From NCBI RefSeq assembly GCF_004521965.1, contig NZ_SDGK01000080.1:22677-86676 (forward strand): a stretch of DNA of 64,000 nucleotides, given 5' to 3'. Positions 27,973-37,744 of this stretch are shown piece after piece. The DNA comes from Weissella cibaria (GTDB taxonomy: Bacteria; Bacillota; Bacilli; Lactobacillales; Lactobacillaceae). Positions within the stretch are counted from its first letter, which is position 1, and every line of letters begins with the position of its first letter. The translations under genes and the position numbers were made by a program. The notes under the pieces were generated by a model. The model worked only from the letters and a program-made list of their open reading frames with translations, was not told where the DNA came from and searched no databases.

Positions 27973-29076
27973 ATGGCAGAAAAAATTCTTGAGGTTGAAG
28001 ACCTAAAAATTAATTTCAGGACTTACAACGGTAAGGTGCAAGCCATCCGCGACATTTCATTTGATTTGTACAAGGGTGAGACATTGGCTATCGTTGGTGA
28101 GTCTGGGTCAGGTAAGTCTGTTACGACACGTTCACTAATGGGATTGTTGGCCAAGAATGCGGAAGTGGAGCACGGTTCAATCAAGTTCCGTGGCGATGAA
28201 ATTATCGGTAAGTCAGAAGACCAAATGCAAAAGTTGCGTGGGGCTGAAATTGCGATGATTTTCCAAGACCCAATGACATCATTGGATCCAACGATGAAGA
28301 TTGGCCAACAAATTGCGGAGCCGCTTATCAAGCACAAGAAGATGAGCAAGAAGAAAGCTTGGGGCGAGGCATTGGAAATGATGAAGCTAGTTGGTATTCC
28401 AAATGCTGAGGCTCACATCAATGACTACCCACACCAATTCTCAGGTGGTATGCGTCAACGTATCGTGATTGCAATTGCGATGATTAACCGTCCTGAAGTG
28501 TTGATTGCCGATGAGCCAACGACCGCGTTGGACGTGACGATTCAAGCACAAATCTTGGACTTGATGAAGAAGGTTCAAAGGGAAATCAATTCATCAATTA
28601 TCTTTATTACCCACGATTTGGGTGTGGTGGCCGGTATGGCTGACCGTGTTGCGGTCATGTATGCGGGCCAGATTATTGAAATTGGTACAGTGGATGAAGT
28701 GTTTAACTTCCCACAACACCCATATACATGGGGCTTGCTGAATTCAATGCCAACGACAGAGACGGAACGTGGCGAATTGGAAGCAATTCCCGGTACGCCA
28801 CCAGATTTGTTAGAGCCACCTGTTGGTGATCCGTTTGCGGCGCGTAACAAGTATGCTTTGGCAATCGACGAAGAGCAGAAGCCACCATTCTTCCAATTGT
28901 CACCAACACACTTTGCGGCAACGTGGTTGTTGGATGCACGAGCACCAGAAGTTGTGCCACCATTGGAAGTACAAAAGCGTTGGGCCCGTTATCAAGCGGC
29001 GCACCCAGATGCTGACCGTAATCAGGCAGTCGCCGTCGACGCAACGGCAGTTCTTGGAACGGAGGACAACAACTAA
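27973..29076 (+). CDS. oppD: Oligopeptide ABC transporter ATPase OppD
   Basis: A 367-residue ABC ATPase. Walker A IVGESGSGKSVTTRS, signature FSGGMRQRIVIAIAM, Walker B VLIADEPTTALDVT, and the oligopeptide C-terminal domain (IPGTPPDLLEPPVGDPFA). The cysteine-rich motif common in this domain is absent: the stretch GDPFAARNKYALAIDEEQKPP has no Cys, so no iron-sulfur type ligand. The stop overlaps the oppF start (TAATG). Confidence 0.92.
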   Translation: MAEKILEVEDLKINFRTYNGKVQAIRDISFDLYKGETLAIVGESGSGKSVTTRSLMGLLAKNAEVEHGSIKFRGDEIIGKSEDQMQKLRGAEIAMIFQDPMTSLDPTMKIGQQIAEPLIKHKKMSKKKAWGEALEMMKLVGIPNAEAHINDYPHQFSGGMRQRIVIAIAMINRPEVLIADEPTTALDVTIQAQILDLMKKVQREINSSIIFITHDLGVVAGMADRVAVMYAGQIIEIGTVDEVFNFPQHPYTWGLLNSMPTTETERGELEAIPGTPPDLLEPPVGDPFAARNKYALAIDEEQKPPFFQLSPTHFAATWLLDARAPEVVPPLEVQKRWARYQAAHPDADRNQAVAVDATAVLGTEDNN

Positions 29077-30029
29077 TGGCTGAAGCAAAGAAGAAGTTAG
29101 TTGAAATTAAAGGACTTGATATCACTTTTAACAAGGGCCGTAGCAATGAGACGAAAGCCGTTCAAAATGCCACTTTTGATATTTACGAAGGTGAAACGTT
29201 TGGGTTGGTTGGTGAGTCAGGTTCAGGTAAGACGACAATTGGGCGTACGATTATGAAGTTGTATGATCCATCTGCCGGTGAGGTATTGTTCGACGGGCAA
29301 GATATTGCAAAGTTGAAAAAGAAGAGCGACTTGTCAAACTTCCGACAAAACGTGCAAATGATTTTTCAAGATCCACAAGCATCATTGAATCTCCGTATGA
29401 AGGTTAAGGATATTGTTGCCGAGGGAATTGATGTGAACCATTTGGCTAAGTCGGATGCGGAACGCTCACAACGAGTTGAAGACTTGCTTGAAATCGTTGG
29501 CTTGAACCGTGACCACTCAAATCGATACCCACACGAATTCTCAGGAGGACAACGGCAACGTATCGGTATTGCACGTGCTTTGGCAGTGCAACCTAAGTTT
29601 ATTATCGCTGACGAACCGATTTCGGCATTGGACGTTTCTATCCAGGCACAAGTTGTTAACTTGATGAAGCAACTGCAAAAGGATAAGGGCTTAACATACC
29701 TATTCATTGCCCACGACTTGTCGATGGTGAAGTACATCTCAGACCGCATTGGGGTGATGCACTGGGGAAAGATGGTGGAAATCGGACCAGCAGATGATGT
29801 TTACAATCAACCGTTGCACGATTACACGCGCTCCTTGTTGAGTGCGATTCCAGTACCAGACCCATCAGTTGAAACGGCCCGTGAGCCAATTGTTTATGAC
29901 CCAACTGATGAGATGGATGGTAGCGACCGTACGATGGTGGAAATCGCACCTGACCACTTTGTTTGGGCGGCGGAAAATGAAATTCAAATGTATCAAGATC
30001 GTGCCCGTGAGGCCGGCTTGATTGATTAA
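29076..30029 (+). CDS. oppF: Oligopeptide ABC transporter ATPase OppF
   Basis: A 317-residue ABC ATPase that pairs with OppD. Walker A LVGESGSGKTTIGRT, signature FSGGQRQRIGIARAL, Walker B FIIADEPISALDVS. Start overlaps the oppD stop by one base. A perfect terminator follows at 30035-30073, closing the operon without an oppA gene. Confidence 0.93.
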   Translation: MAEAKKKLVEIKGLDITFNKGRSNETKAVQNATFDIYEGETFGLVGESGSGKTTIGRTIMKLYDPSAGEVLFDGQDIAKLKKKSDLSNFRQNVQMIFQDPQASLNLRMKVKDIVAEGIDVNHLAKSDAERSQRVEDLLEIVGLNRDHSNRYPHEFSGGQRQRIGIARALAVQPKFIIADEPISALDVSIQAQVVNLMKQLQKDKGLTYLFIAHDLSMVKYISDRIGVMHWGKMVEIGPADDVYNQPLHDYTRSLLSAIPVPDPSVETAREPIVYDPTDEMDGSDRTMVEIAPDHFVWAAENEIQMYQDRAREAGLID

Positions 30030-30034
30030 CCAGT

Positions 30035-30073
30035 AAAACGATTCGATGACAGCGATCATCGAATCGTTTTTCT
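30035..30073 (+). terminator. Terminator after oppF
   Basis: 15-bp perfect stem AAAACGATTCGATGA / TCATCGAATCGTTTT with a 6-base loop and following T. Confidence 0.9.
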
Positions 30074-30176
30074 TATCCATCAATTAAACATGGAAAACTC
30101 ATTGAATAGCGGTATAAGTCCTATGGTCGTTCATGGTATACTAAAGAAAGTATTAAATTAAACGGAGTTAGGTTAG

Positions 30177-32198
30177 GTGAATCACGTGAAAAAGTTGGAT
30201 GCTTTGCCGGCATTCTTTCAAAATCGGCGCCTTGCTTGGGTTGCCGTTTTAGTTTCATTGATGGCATTGATGGGCGCGATATTAGGGTTCATGGTCAATT
30301 GGCTAATTGGATTAGTCTGGTTAGGGTTGATAGTCTTTGCCTTAATCGTCATCTTTAAAACGTTGCAAATTATTGGGGAAGATACCGCGCATTATATTGA
30401 AAATTTGTCTTACCGAGTTAATCGGGGTGAACAAGAAGCCATTATTCAAATGCCACTTGGGGTGATTTTGTTTAATGAACAAGCCGAGATTGATTGGGTT
30501 AATCCATATTTGCAGAGTTATCTTGGGGAAGAAATCATTGTTGGTCGCACGCTAACAGATGTTTCGGCTAAGCTTGCTGACGTGATTAAGCGTTGGCCTG
30601 ATGAGGATAAGCGGGTAACCCGCCTAACTTGGTTAGACCGCACTTTTGATGTGCAAGTTCAGCCTGAATTACGGGCGGTCTATTTGCTTGATGCGACGTC
30701 ATCTGTGCAATTATCCTCAGATTATGAAGCGCACCGTCTCTTTTTGGGAATTGTGTCGCTGGATAATTATGATGAAGTGACTGAAGGCATGAGCGATTCA
30801 GATGCATCAGCGTTGCGTACATTCGTAACGAAGACCCTTTCAGATTGGATGTCTGACCATGAGATATATGTACGCCGTTTATCGGCTGATCGTTATATGT
30901 TGATTGGTTACCGTAGTGGCCTACGAGCTGCAGAGTCAGATAAGTTTAATGTCCTGACGACAATCCGTGAAGCGACGTCAATGCAAAACGCGCCAATTAC
31001 GTTGAGTATCGGCATTGCCTATAAAGAAGAGGCGATTAGCGTGTTGGCCGAAAATGCCCAAGCTAATTTGGACTTGGCATTAGGCCGTGGTGGTGATCAG
31101 GTTGTGGTCAAGTCACCAACGGAGGATGCCCGCTTCTATGGTGGTAATACTAATCCAATGGCGAAGCGTACGCGTGTTCGAGCGCGTGTGATTTCTCAGG
31201 CACTGGCGGATTTGATGACGCAAGCAGATCAAATTTTTATCATGGGTCACAAACGGTCTGATATGGACTCGTTTGGGGCGGCTTTGGGTGTGCGTCGTTT
31301 GGCCCAGATGCTAGGAAAGCCAGCATGGGTTGTGTACGAAGAGACTGGTTATGAGCACTCAGATATTCAGTTGTTGTTACATGAGTTAAAGCATGACCCC
31401 GCTGACGAGACCGCGATGATGACGCCCAGCCAAGTGATTACCGAAGCGACTGAACGCAGTTTGCTGGTGATGGTGGATCACTCGAAGCCATCAATTTCTG
31501 AATCGCAGGATGTGTACAACCATTTGGTCGGTCGAGTGGTGATTATTGATCACCACCGTCGGGGCGAGGAATTCCCTGAAGAGCCACAATTGGTTTACAT
31601 TGAATCTTATGCATCATCAACGTCAGAATTAGTTACGGAATTGTTTGAGTACCAGCCTCATCGGGCGAAGGGCTTGTCGAAGATTGAATCAACAGCTATG
31701 CTAGCTGGTATTCAAGTGGATACAAAGTCCTTTACACTACGTTCTGGTACGCGTACGTTTGACGCGGCTAGTTATCTGCGTTCGGTGGGCGCTGATGGTA
31801 AGATGTTACAGGACTTTATGAAAGAAACTGTGTCATCGTATCGTAAGCGGGCCCACTTGATTGAACGAGCAGAGATTCATGACACCGCAGCGATTGTTGT
31901 TGGTGAGAATGATGTACCATATGACTCAGTGGTGGCAGCTCAAGCGGCTGACGCATTATTGCAGATGATTGGTATTGAGTCATCATACGTCATTACGCGA
32001 CGCGATGATAAAATGGTTGCCGTTTCAGCGCGCTCAACTGGGTCAGTTAATGTACAATTAGTAATGGAAGCAATGGGTGGTGGCGGTCACTTAAGTAATG
32101 CAGCTACCCAGGTTGCAGACGTCGCAACAAACGATGTTTACAGCCAACTATTGTCGATACTTGAAGCATCAGACGATAGTGAAGCAGAAGAAAATTAA
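30177..32198 (+). CDS. gdpP: Cyclic-di-AMP phosphodiesterase GdpP
   Basis: A 673-residue membrane-bound DHH/DHHA1 phosphodiesterase that breaks down c-di-AMP, a signal controlling potassium and osmolyte balance. Two N-terminal helices (residues 15-60), a PAS-like domain, a degenerate GGDEF domain, then DHH motifs GHKRSDMDSFGAA, MVDHSK and VIIDHHRRGEEF, and the DHHA1 block AMGGGGHLSNAA. The start is a GTG at 30177 with GGAG nine bases upstream; a second GTG lies at 30186. Followed by rplI and dnaB in the order conserved across Firmicutes. Confidence 0.94.
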   Translation: MNHVKKLDALPAFFQNRRLAWVAVLVSLMALMGAILGFMVNWLIGLVWLGLIVFALIVIFKTLQIIGEDTAHYIENLSYRVNRGEQEAIIQMPLGVILFNEQAEIDWVNPYLQSYLGEEIIVGRTLTDVSAKLADVIKRWPDEDKRVTRLTWLDRTFDVQVQPELRAVYLLDATSSVQLSSDYEAHRLFLGIVSLDNYDEVTEGMSDSDASALRTFVTKTLSDWMSDHEIYVRRLSADRYMLIGYRSGLRAAESDKFNVLTTIREATSMQNAPITLSIGIAYKEEAISVLAENAQANLDLALGRGGDQVVVKSPTEDARFYGGNTNPMAKRTRVRARVISQALADLMTQADQIFIMGHKRSDMDSFGAALGVRRLAQMLGKPAWVVYEETGYEHSDIQLLLHELKHDPADETAMMTPSQVITEATERSLLVMVDHSKPSISESQDVYNHLVGRVVIIDHHRRGEEFPEEPQLVYIESYASSTSELVTELFEYQPHRAKGLSKIESTAMLAGIQVDTKSFTLRSGTRTFDAASYLRSVGADGKMLQDFMKETVSSYRKRAHLIERAEIHDTAAIVVGENDVPYDSVVAAQAADALLQMIGIESSYVITRRDDKMVAVSARSTGSVNVQLVMEAMGGGGHLSNAATQVADVATNDVYSQLLSILEASDDSEAEEN

Positions 32199-32218
32199 TA
32201 AAGTAGAGGTCGATAATC

Positions 32219-32671
32219 ATGAAGGTTATTTTCTTAGAAGATGTTAAGGGTCGCGGTAAGAAGGGCGAAGTTAAAGAAGTTCCTGATGGCTATGCGAACA
32301 ACTTTTTGATTAAAAACAAGAAGGCTGAACCAGCAACAACTGCGAATGTGTCAGCAATGCGTGGCCAAAAGAAGGCTGCTGATCGCGAAGCAGCCGAGGA
32401 GAAGGCTGCGGCTGAATCATTGAAGATGAAGTTGGAAGATGATAAGACGGTGGTTGAGTTGAAGGCAAAGGCCGGAACCGACGGTCGTTTGTTTGGGGCC
32501 ATCTCATCAAAGCAAGTTGTTGAAGCTTTGAACGACCAATTCGGTTTGAAAATCGATAAGCGTAAGATGGATATGAAGGAACCAATTCGTGCCTTGGGCT
32601 ACCGTAATGTGACGGTGAAGTTGCACCACGACGTTGAAGCCAATATTCGTATCCACACTGACGAATTGTAA
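32219..32671 (+). CDS. rplI: 50S ribosomal protein L9
   Basis: A 150-residue L9. The N-terminal rRNA-binding domain ([20 protein letters not shown] and [13 protein letters not shown]) is linked by a charged helix to the C-terminal domain with [14 protein letters not shown]. It starts 20 bases after gdpP and is cotranscribed with it. Terminator at 32680-32714. Confidence 0.97.
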   Translation: MKVIFLEDVKGRGKKGEVKEVPDGYANNFLIKNKKAEPATTANVSAMRGQKKAADREAAEEKAAAESLKMKLEDDKTVVELKAKAGTDGRLFGAISSKQVVEALNDQFGLKIDKRKMDMKEPIRALGYRNVTVKLHHDVEANIRIHTDEL

Positions 32672-32679
32672 GAACCTGT

Positions 32680-32714
32680 AAAAGCACTGGGCTAAACGGC
32701 CTTGGTGCTTTTTT
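32680..32714 (+). terminator. Terminator after rplI
   Basis: Stem AAGCAC...GTGCTT with extra inner GG/CC pairs and T6. Confidence 0.75.
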
Positions 32715-32787
32715 CTTGAAGTTAACGCGGATAGATATGGTGATATCTGTTACAATAGTTAGTACTGATAAAATAGGAGGTCATTCC

Positions 32788-34203
32788 ATGGCAGATGAAA
32801 CAGAAACTGTCGCGTTGAGCGTGCCACAAGATATCACAGCTGAACAGGCAGTTTTGGGATCAATTTTATTGTCGACGGATCCGCAAGATTTAATTGCCGA
32901 TTTGATGACAATTTTGGAACCGTCTGATTTCTATCGCACGGCCCATCGTTTGATTTATGCGGCAATTTTGAAGCTTGATGAATCGCAATGCGCAATCGAT
33001 ATATTGACAATTGTCGATGAATTGAATAAAGACAATCAAGTCGAGAACGTTGGTGGAATGGCCTATTTGGCGGAGCTGGCCTCGACGGTGCCGATTGCTA
33101 GTAATGCGTTGTACTACGCCCGAATTGTCCGTGAGAAGTCAATTCGCCGCAATATGATCGATACGTTGCAAAGCAGTTTGACGCAAACGTATGAAGGCGC
33201 TGATTCGGTCGATGACGCGGTTGCCGAATTATCAACCAAGCTGGATATGATTAACGGTGGCGAAAAGAGCGCTGACTTTAAGAATATCGCGGACGTGGTT
33301 GAGAAGTCATTTGAACAAATTGAACAAAACTCACGCACGACAGCAACGGTAACTGGATTGGCGTCCGGTTATCCGGCTTTGGATAATCTAACAACTGGTT
33401 TTCACGGTGGTGAAATGATTATTGTGGCTGCGCGTCCTGCCGTTGGTAAGACCGCGTTCGTCTTGAACATCGCCCAGAAGGTGGCCGTAGCCGATCCAGA
33501 TTTACCAGTTGTTGTGTTCTCGCTGGAAATGCCGGATACGTCACTGGTTAACCGTATGCTCGCGGCTGAAGGAAATATTAATTCACAGCATATGCGTACT
33601 GGTCAACTTGATTCTGAAGAATGGAATGCGTTGGCGGTCGCGATGGGATCGTTAGCAAATACAAAAATCTATATCGATGATACGGCTGGAATTAAGGTAA
33701 CAGAAATTCGTTCAAAGTTACGCCGTCTTTATAAGCGTGAAGGTAAGCTGGGATTGGTCATTATTGATTACTTGCAGCTGATTGAAGGAACGGGTAGTGA
33801 AGGTCGTCAGCAAGAAGTGTCAGCCATTTCACGTGCCATCAAGATGATGGCGATGGAGATGGATGTGCCGATTATTGCACTATCGCAGTTGTCACGTAGT
33901 GTGGAACAGCGTCAAGATAAGCGTCCAATGCTGTCAGATATCCGTGAATCTGGATCAATCGAGCAGGACGCCGACATCGTTGCTTTCTTGTACCGTGAAG
34001 ACTACTATGAGAAGGCTAACGATGATTCAGATAACCCCAATGACCCACGCGATGAAGAACAACAGGACGTGGGAGAAATTGAAGTTATCTTGGAAAAGAA
34101 CCGTTCTGGTGCGCGTGGAACGGCACGCTTATTGTTTGTTAAGTCATACAATAAGTTCTCAAACATTGAGTTCCACGCTGAAGAACCGGGTGGATTCGGT
34201 TAA
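32788..34203 (+). CDS. dnaB: Replicative DNA helicase DnaB
   Basis: A 471-residue hexameric replicative helicase. The N-terminal primase-binding domain begins VPQDITAEQAVLGSILL. The RecA-like C-terminal domain has Walker A AARPAVGKTAFVLNIA, SLEMP, Walker B LVIIDYLQLIEG and the RSGSIEQDAD-like block (SDIRESGSIEQDADIV). No intein is present. The ATG at 32788 follows AGGAGG at 32775-32780; the upstream TTG at 32716 precedes any ribosome site. Confidence 0.96.
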   Translation: MADETETVALSVPQDITAEQAVLGSILLSTDPQDLIADLMTILEPSDFYRTAHRLIYAAILKLDESQCAIDILTIVDELNKDNQVENVGGMAYLAELASTVPIASNALYYARIVREKSIRRNMIDTLQSSLTQTYEGADSVDDAVAELSTKLDMINGGEKSADFKNIADVVEKSFEQIEQNSRTTATVTGLASGYPALDNLTTGFHGGEMIIVAARPAVGKTAFVLNIAQKVAVADPDLPVVVFSLEMPDTSLVNRMLAAEGNINSQHMRTGQLDSEEWNALAVAMGSLANTKIYIDDTAGIKVTEIRSKLRRLYKREGKLGLVIIDYLQLIEGTGSEGRQQEVSAISRAIKMMAMEMDVPIIALSQLSRSVEQRQDKRPMLSDIRESGSIEQDADIVAFLYREDYYEKANDDSDNPNDPRDEEQQDVGEIEVILEKNRSGARGTARLLFVKSYNKFSNIEFHAEEPGGFG

Positions 34204-34215
34204 ACAATATCGGTT

Positions 34216-34258
34216 ATTAACGGGGTTACCAACTTGGTAACCTCGTTCTTATTTTTGG
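34216..34258 (+). terminator. Terminator after dnaB
   Basis: Stem AACGGGGTTACCAA / TTGGTAACCTCGTT with a T-rich tail. Confidence 0.7.
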
Positions 34259-34279
34259 AAAAAAGGAGATACAGTTATC

Positions 34280-35470
34280 ATGCAAACACAACAAGCCGGC
34301 ATGTCACTTCGTTGGTTATTAACGGCAAGTTTTATTAATAATGTGGCTTATGGATTTATCTGGCCCTTAACTTCAATTTATCTACATGACCAACTGTATC
34401 AGACCTTGGTTGTTATCGGTTGGGTCATGATGGCTAACGCGATTGGACAGGCGGTTGGTTCACTAGTAAGTGGCCGATTATTTGACCGGTTTGAACCCCG
34501 TAAATTGATGCAGGTTGGTACACTAATGATGATTGTCATTAATTTGCTCTTCATCTTCTTCCATGGCTGGCCAAGTTATGCCGTTATTTTGACATTAGCC
34601 GGTTTCTTCGGTGGGTGGAACACGGCCACGATTAATTCTTATGGGACATATGTACGAAGCCATGATGGTCGTTTTGTATTCAACATGTTGTACTTTATTA
34701 GCAATTTTGGCATGGTGTTTGCGACTGCTGCAGTTGGTCCAATTTATAATTTTGGCATTACCTGGCTATTCTGGTTGGCTCTCGTCATGTATTTAGTGCT
34801 AATGGCAATCGTAGAATTCACCTTCAAAATTAAAGTGGAACGCATCCAACAAACTGAGCGAAAACAAACCCTGCAGTTGCCCAAGTGGAATGTGCGCTTA
34901 ATCTACACAGGCGTTATTGGATTGGTTGTTCTGTGGGTTTCATATTCACAGTGGCAGGGAAATCTGTCAATTTACATGTCTAGCATCTTGAAGTTGCCAG
35001 TTTGGCAATATTCAATGCTATGGACTATCAACGGTGTTTTGATTGCAATTATTCAATTGGGCATGAATGCCTTGAATTTATCGGCAGACCGTAAATCAAT
35101 GTTCATCCAAATTTATGCTGGGCTGATTATGTTTGGCCTTGCCTTTATGATTTTGCCGTTTGCAAAGTCGTTTACTGGCTTTGCGATTGCAATGGTTGTC
35201 ACGACCATTGGTGAAGCAACGGCCTTCCCAATGATTCCAGCGTTAGTTAATGAGTTATCGCCATTAGAGCTAAAGGGGCGTTATCAGGGAATGACGGCTG
35301 CCGCACCATCTGTTGGTCGGGCGGTGGGACCGTTGATTGGTGGTGCTGTCATAGAACAAAGTGGATATGGTACTATGTTCTATGGTGGTGCAGGAGTTGT
35401 GTTTATCGCCTTTATTGGGGTAGCAATCATGATAATGACCGGCTATCGCCACACCACGCAATATGAATAA
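34280..35470 (+). CDS. MFS transporter
   Basis: A 396-residue major facilitator with 12 predicted helices. The family A motif between helices 2 and 3 reads GSLVSGRLFDRFEPRKLM, with the GxxxDRxxxR pattern. Later, GRYQGMTAAAPSVGRAVGPLIGG resembles the drug-efflux antiporter C motif region. Likely an export carrier; substrate unknown. AAAAGGAG precedes the ATG. A FUSC-like gene follows within 15 bases. Confidence 0.85.
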   Translation: MQTQQAGMSLRWLLTASFINNVAYGFIWPLTSIYLHDQLYQTLVVIGWVMMANAIGQAVGSLVSGRLFDRFEPRKLMQVGTLMMIVINLLFIFFHGWPSYAVILTLAGFFGGWNTATINSYGTYVRSHDGRFVFNMLYFISNFGMVFATAAVGPIYNFGITWLFWLALVMYLVLMAIVEFTFKIKVERIQQTERKQTLQLPKWNVRLIYTGVIGLVVLWVSYSQWQGNLSIYMSSILKLPVWQYSMLWTINGVLIAIIQLGMNALNLSADRKSMFIQIYAGLIMFGLAFMILPFAKSFTGFAIAMVVTTIGEATAFPMIPALVNELSPLELKGRYQGMTAAAPSVGRAVGPLIGGAVIEQSGYGTMFYGGAGVVFIAFIGVAIMIMTGYRHTTQYE

Positions 35471-35484
35471 AGCGAGGGTCTGCA

Positions 35485-36015
35485 ATGAAATTAGGGATGT
35501 TCCGATTGGGGATGCGGACGTTTAAAACGGGACTATCAGTGATGGTTATCATTGCCTTGTTTGCGTTTTTACATCGTGGTAATCCAATGATTGCTTCACT
35601 GGCTGCCGTATTTTCGTTGCGACAGGACTTTGAAACAACGTTAGACTTTGGTAAGTCGCGTGTGATTGGAAACGCCATTGGTGGTATTTTCGCGATTACC
35701 TATTTTTTTGTTTTTGATTTATTAGATGAATCGCAGTGGGTCACAATTATCGTGGTACCGCTATTATTGATGCTATTGATTTCAATTAATGACGGTTTGA
35801 ACAACAATAAAGGATTAATTGGTTCTGTAGCGGCCTTCTTGATGATTTCGTTAACGATCCCTGAAGGAGCCAGCTATATGTATGCTATCGAACGTGTCTT
35901 TGATACGTTCTTAGGTACCGTGATTGCAATTGTGATGAACATTGGCGTTCATCCGCGTGACGTGGCTACGATTGCGGCTGATTTGGCTGAGCGCCAACGG
36001 CATAGTAAAAAATGA
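35485..36015 (+). CDS. FUSC/aromatic-acid-exporter-like membrane protein
   Basis: A 176-residue membrane protein matching the N-terminal helical half of the aromatic acid exporter/FUSC family: RTFKTGLSVMVIIALFAFL, PMIASLAAVFSLRQDFETT and RVFDTFLGTVIAIVMN. It lacks the C-terminal cytoplasmic domain of longer members, which is common for this subfamily. It lies in an operon with the MFS gene (14-base gap). Confidence 0.78.
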   Translation: MKLGMFRLGMRTFKTGLSVMVIIALFAFLHRGNPMIASLAAVFSLRQDFETTLDFGKSRVIGNAIGGIFAITYFFVFDLLDESQWVTIIVVPLLLMLLISINDGLNNNKGLIGSVAAFLMISLTIPEGASYMYAIERVFDTFLGTVIAIVMNIGVHPRDVATIAADLAERQRHSKK

Positions 36016-36131
36016 TGATCGAAAAGTCTGGCTTAGTGACCTGAATGGGTTGTTGATCCAGGTTTTTTTTGCATATTACCGCAACTTATATTAGAATTAC
36101 ATGAGAAAACTAAGCGTGTGGGGATACAAGT

Positions 36132-37394
36132 ATGCGGGAACAAGATAAGTTAACCATTTTGCGTGATTTGATTACGTTGAATACAGTTGCGGATAATGAA
36201 ACATCGGTTGCAATCTTTTTACAGGGTCTATTGCGCAAGCATGGGATTGATGCACAATTGGTGACAGACGATAATACGAAGCGTGCCAATTTGGTGGCCG
36301 AAATTGGGGATGGTCAAGGACCAGTATTGGCATTTGCTGGTCACGCAGATACGGTTCACGAAGGTGATTTAACGACTTGGTCAACGGATCCCTTTACGCT
36401 GGTTGAACAAGATGGCCGTTTATATGGTCGTGGTACGACTGATATGAAGGGTGGTTTGGCAGAATATGTGATTGCGATGATTGAACTGCATGAACAAGCT
36501 GTCCCACTCCATGGCACATTACGTTTGTTAGTGACGGTTGATGAGGAAAAGACTGAAGCCGGGGCACGCCTGTTAGCTGATCGGGGTTATGCGGATGATA
36601 TCGATGCGATGGTCATTGCCGAGCCGACAGGGGTTGCTTTGCCAGATATTACAGACTATTTCCAAAGTGGTGGCGCAGTAATTGATGAAGCGACTTTGAA
36701 GGAATTGCAAGTAGCTATTGAAACTGCAACAGCACCGGAGCAACACTTCATCTTTCACGCGCACAAGGGCTTTTTGGCGTATGAAGTAACGGCGACGGGA
36801 AAAGCTGCGCATAGTTCAATGCCCAAGCTTGGCGTGAACGCGATTGACCACCTGGTAACGTATTACTTAGCTGAGAAGACATTCTATGGCACCTTGCCAG
36901 AGGTTAGTCCAGTCTTGGATCGGACATTGTACGGACCGGATGTCATTCGGGGAGGGCAACAACAGAATTCAGTGCCTGACTCAGCAACCCTAACGGTGTT
37001 AACCCGAATCATTCCTGAGTTACCACCAAAAGCGTTGATTGCACGATTAGAGCGGCTGGTTGCAGAGGTAAATGCGACCGATGAAACCATGCAATTGGCC
37101 TTGCATGTGAGCGCTTATGATGATGCGGTGGTGACACCAAAAGATAGTCAACTGATTCAATTGATTCAACGGTTGGTGCCAGACTACTTGCCCGAACCCT
37201 TGGCTGCACCAGCTATTGCGGTATCCTTGGGAACAGACGCTTCACAGTTTATCAAAGCTAATCCGAACTTAGAACTTGCAGTAATTGGACCGGGTAATGC
37301 GACAGCGCACAAGGCTGATGAGTACGTTGAACGCAAGGCGTATTTGGATATGGTTGGCCTATACGAAGCAATTGCAAAACAGTATTTGCAATAA
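36132..37394 (+). CDS. ArgE/DapE-family M20 deacylase
   Basis: A 420-residue metal-dependent hydrolase of the M20 family, annotated in lactobacilli as succinyl-diaminopimelate desuccinylase or acetylornithine deacetylase-like. Metal and catalytic residues: AFAGHADTVHEGD, GRGTTDMKGGL, TVDEEKTEAGA (Glu pair), VIAEPTG. An extra segment of about 40 residues (DYFQSGGAVIDEATLKELQ onward) precedes the AHKGFLAYEVTATGKAAHSS dimerisation domain; I recall it in related lactobacillar enzymes. True substrate unproven. Confidence 0.82.
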   Translation: MREQDKLTILRDLITLNTVADNETSVAIFLQGLLRKHGIDAQLVTDDNTKRANLVAEIGDGQGPVLAFAGHADTVHEGDLTTWSTDPFTLVEQDGRLYGRGTTDMKGGLAEYVIAMIELHEQAVPLHGTLRLLVTVDEEKTEAGARLLADRGYADDIDAMVIAEPTGVALPDITDYFQSGGAVIDEATLKELQVAIETATAPEQHFIFHAHKGFLAYEVTATGKAAHSSMPKLGVNAIDHLVTYYLAEKTFYGTLPEVSPVLDRTLYGPDVIRGGQQQNSVPDSATLTVLTRIIPELPPKALIARLERLVAEVNATDETMQLALHVSAYDDAVVTPKDSQLIQLIQRLVPDYLPEPLAAPAIAVSLGTDASQFIKANPNLELAVIGPGNATAHKADEYVERKAYLDMVGLYEAIAKQYLQ

Positions 37395-37744
37395 GTTCCT
37401 TTTTTGATAGGCGAATTGCGAGTGCCTAAACCTAATTATTTACCAAGACAAGGCCCTCCTTGGATAAGAAGCGAACAGAAAGACGAACCTGTTTCCTTGT
37501 TCTCGGCGAATGATTAAGCGATTGCAGACTGAGAGACAACCGAAACACCATGGTAACCAGCAAACGCCTGCTAGACGTTTGCTGGGTTTTTTGTCTGATT
37601 TGGCGAAGTCACACCCCACCCACCATGCCTCGTCGCAACGCGACGATCGATACAAACTACGATCGACCAAATGACTTTTCATAAGCAAAAGCCGATTAAA
37701 CAGCGTAAACTAGAATCAAGATTAAAAGGGTTGAGGTGACACAA
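37395..37744. other. Intergenic region with hairpin terminator and truncated repeat
   Basis: No gene. A hairpin AGCAAACG / CGTTTGCT followed by TTTTTT (37559-37592) acts as a terminator, although it lies 165 bases after the deacylase gene. Directly after it comes a truncated repeat copy D (37602-37646). A promoter for the MoxR operon should lie around 37690-37730; I see no strong boxes. Confidence 0.55.
37602..37646 (-). repeat. Truncated palindromic element, copy D
   Basis: On the - strand this reads hairpin CGTCGC-GTT-GCGACG, CATGGTGGGTGGGGTGTGAC, then TTCGCCA. The last parts match the left arm of copy A (GGTGGTTGGGGGCGTGAC then TTCGCCA). No opposite arm or inner hairpins are found nearby, so only one terminus remains. 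Bases 37623-37646 are identical to the end of copy C. Confidence 0.6.
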
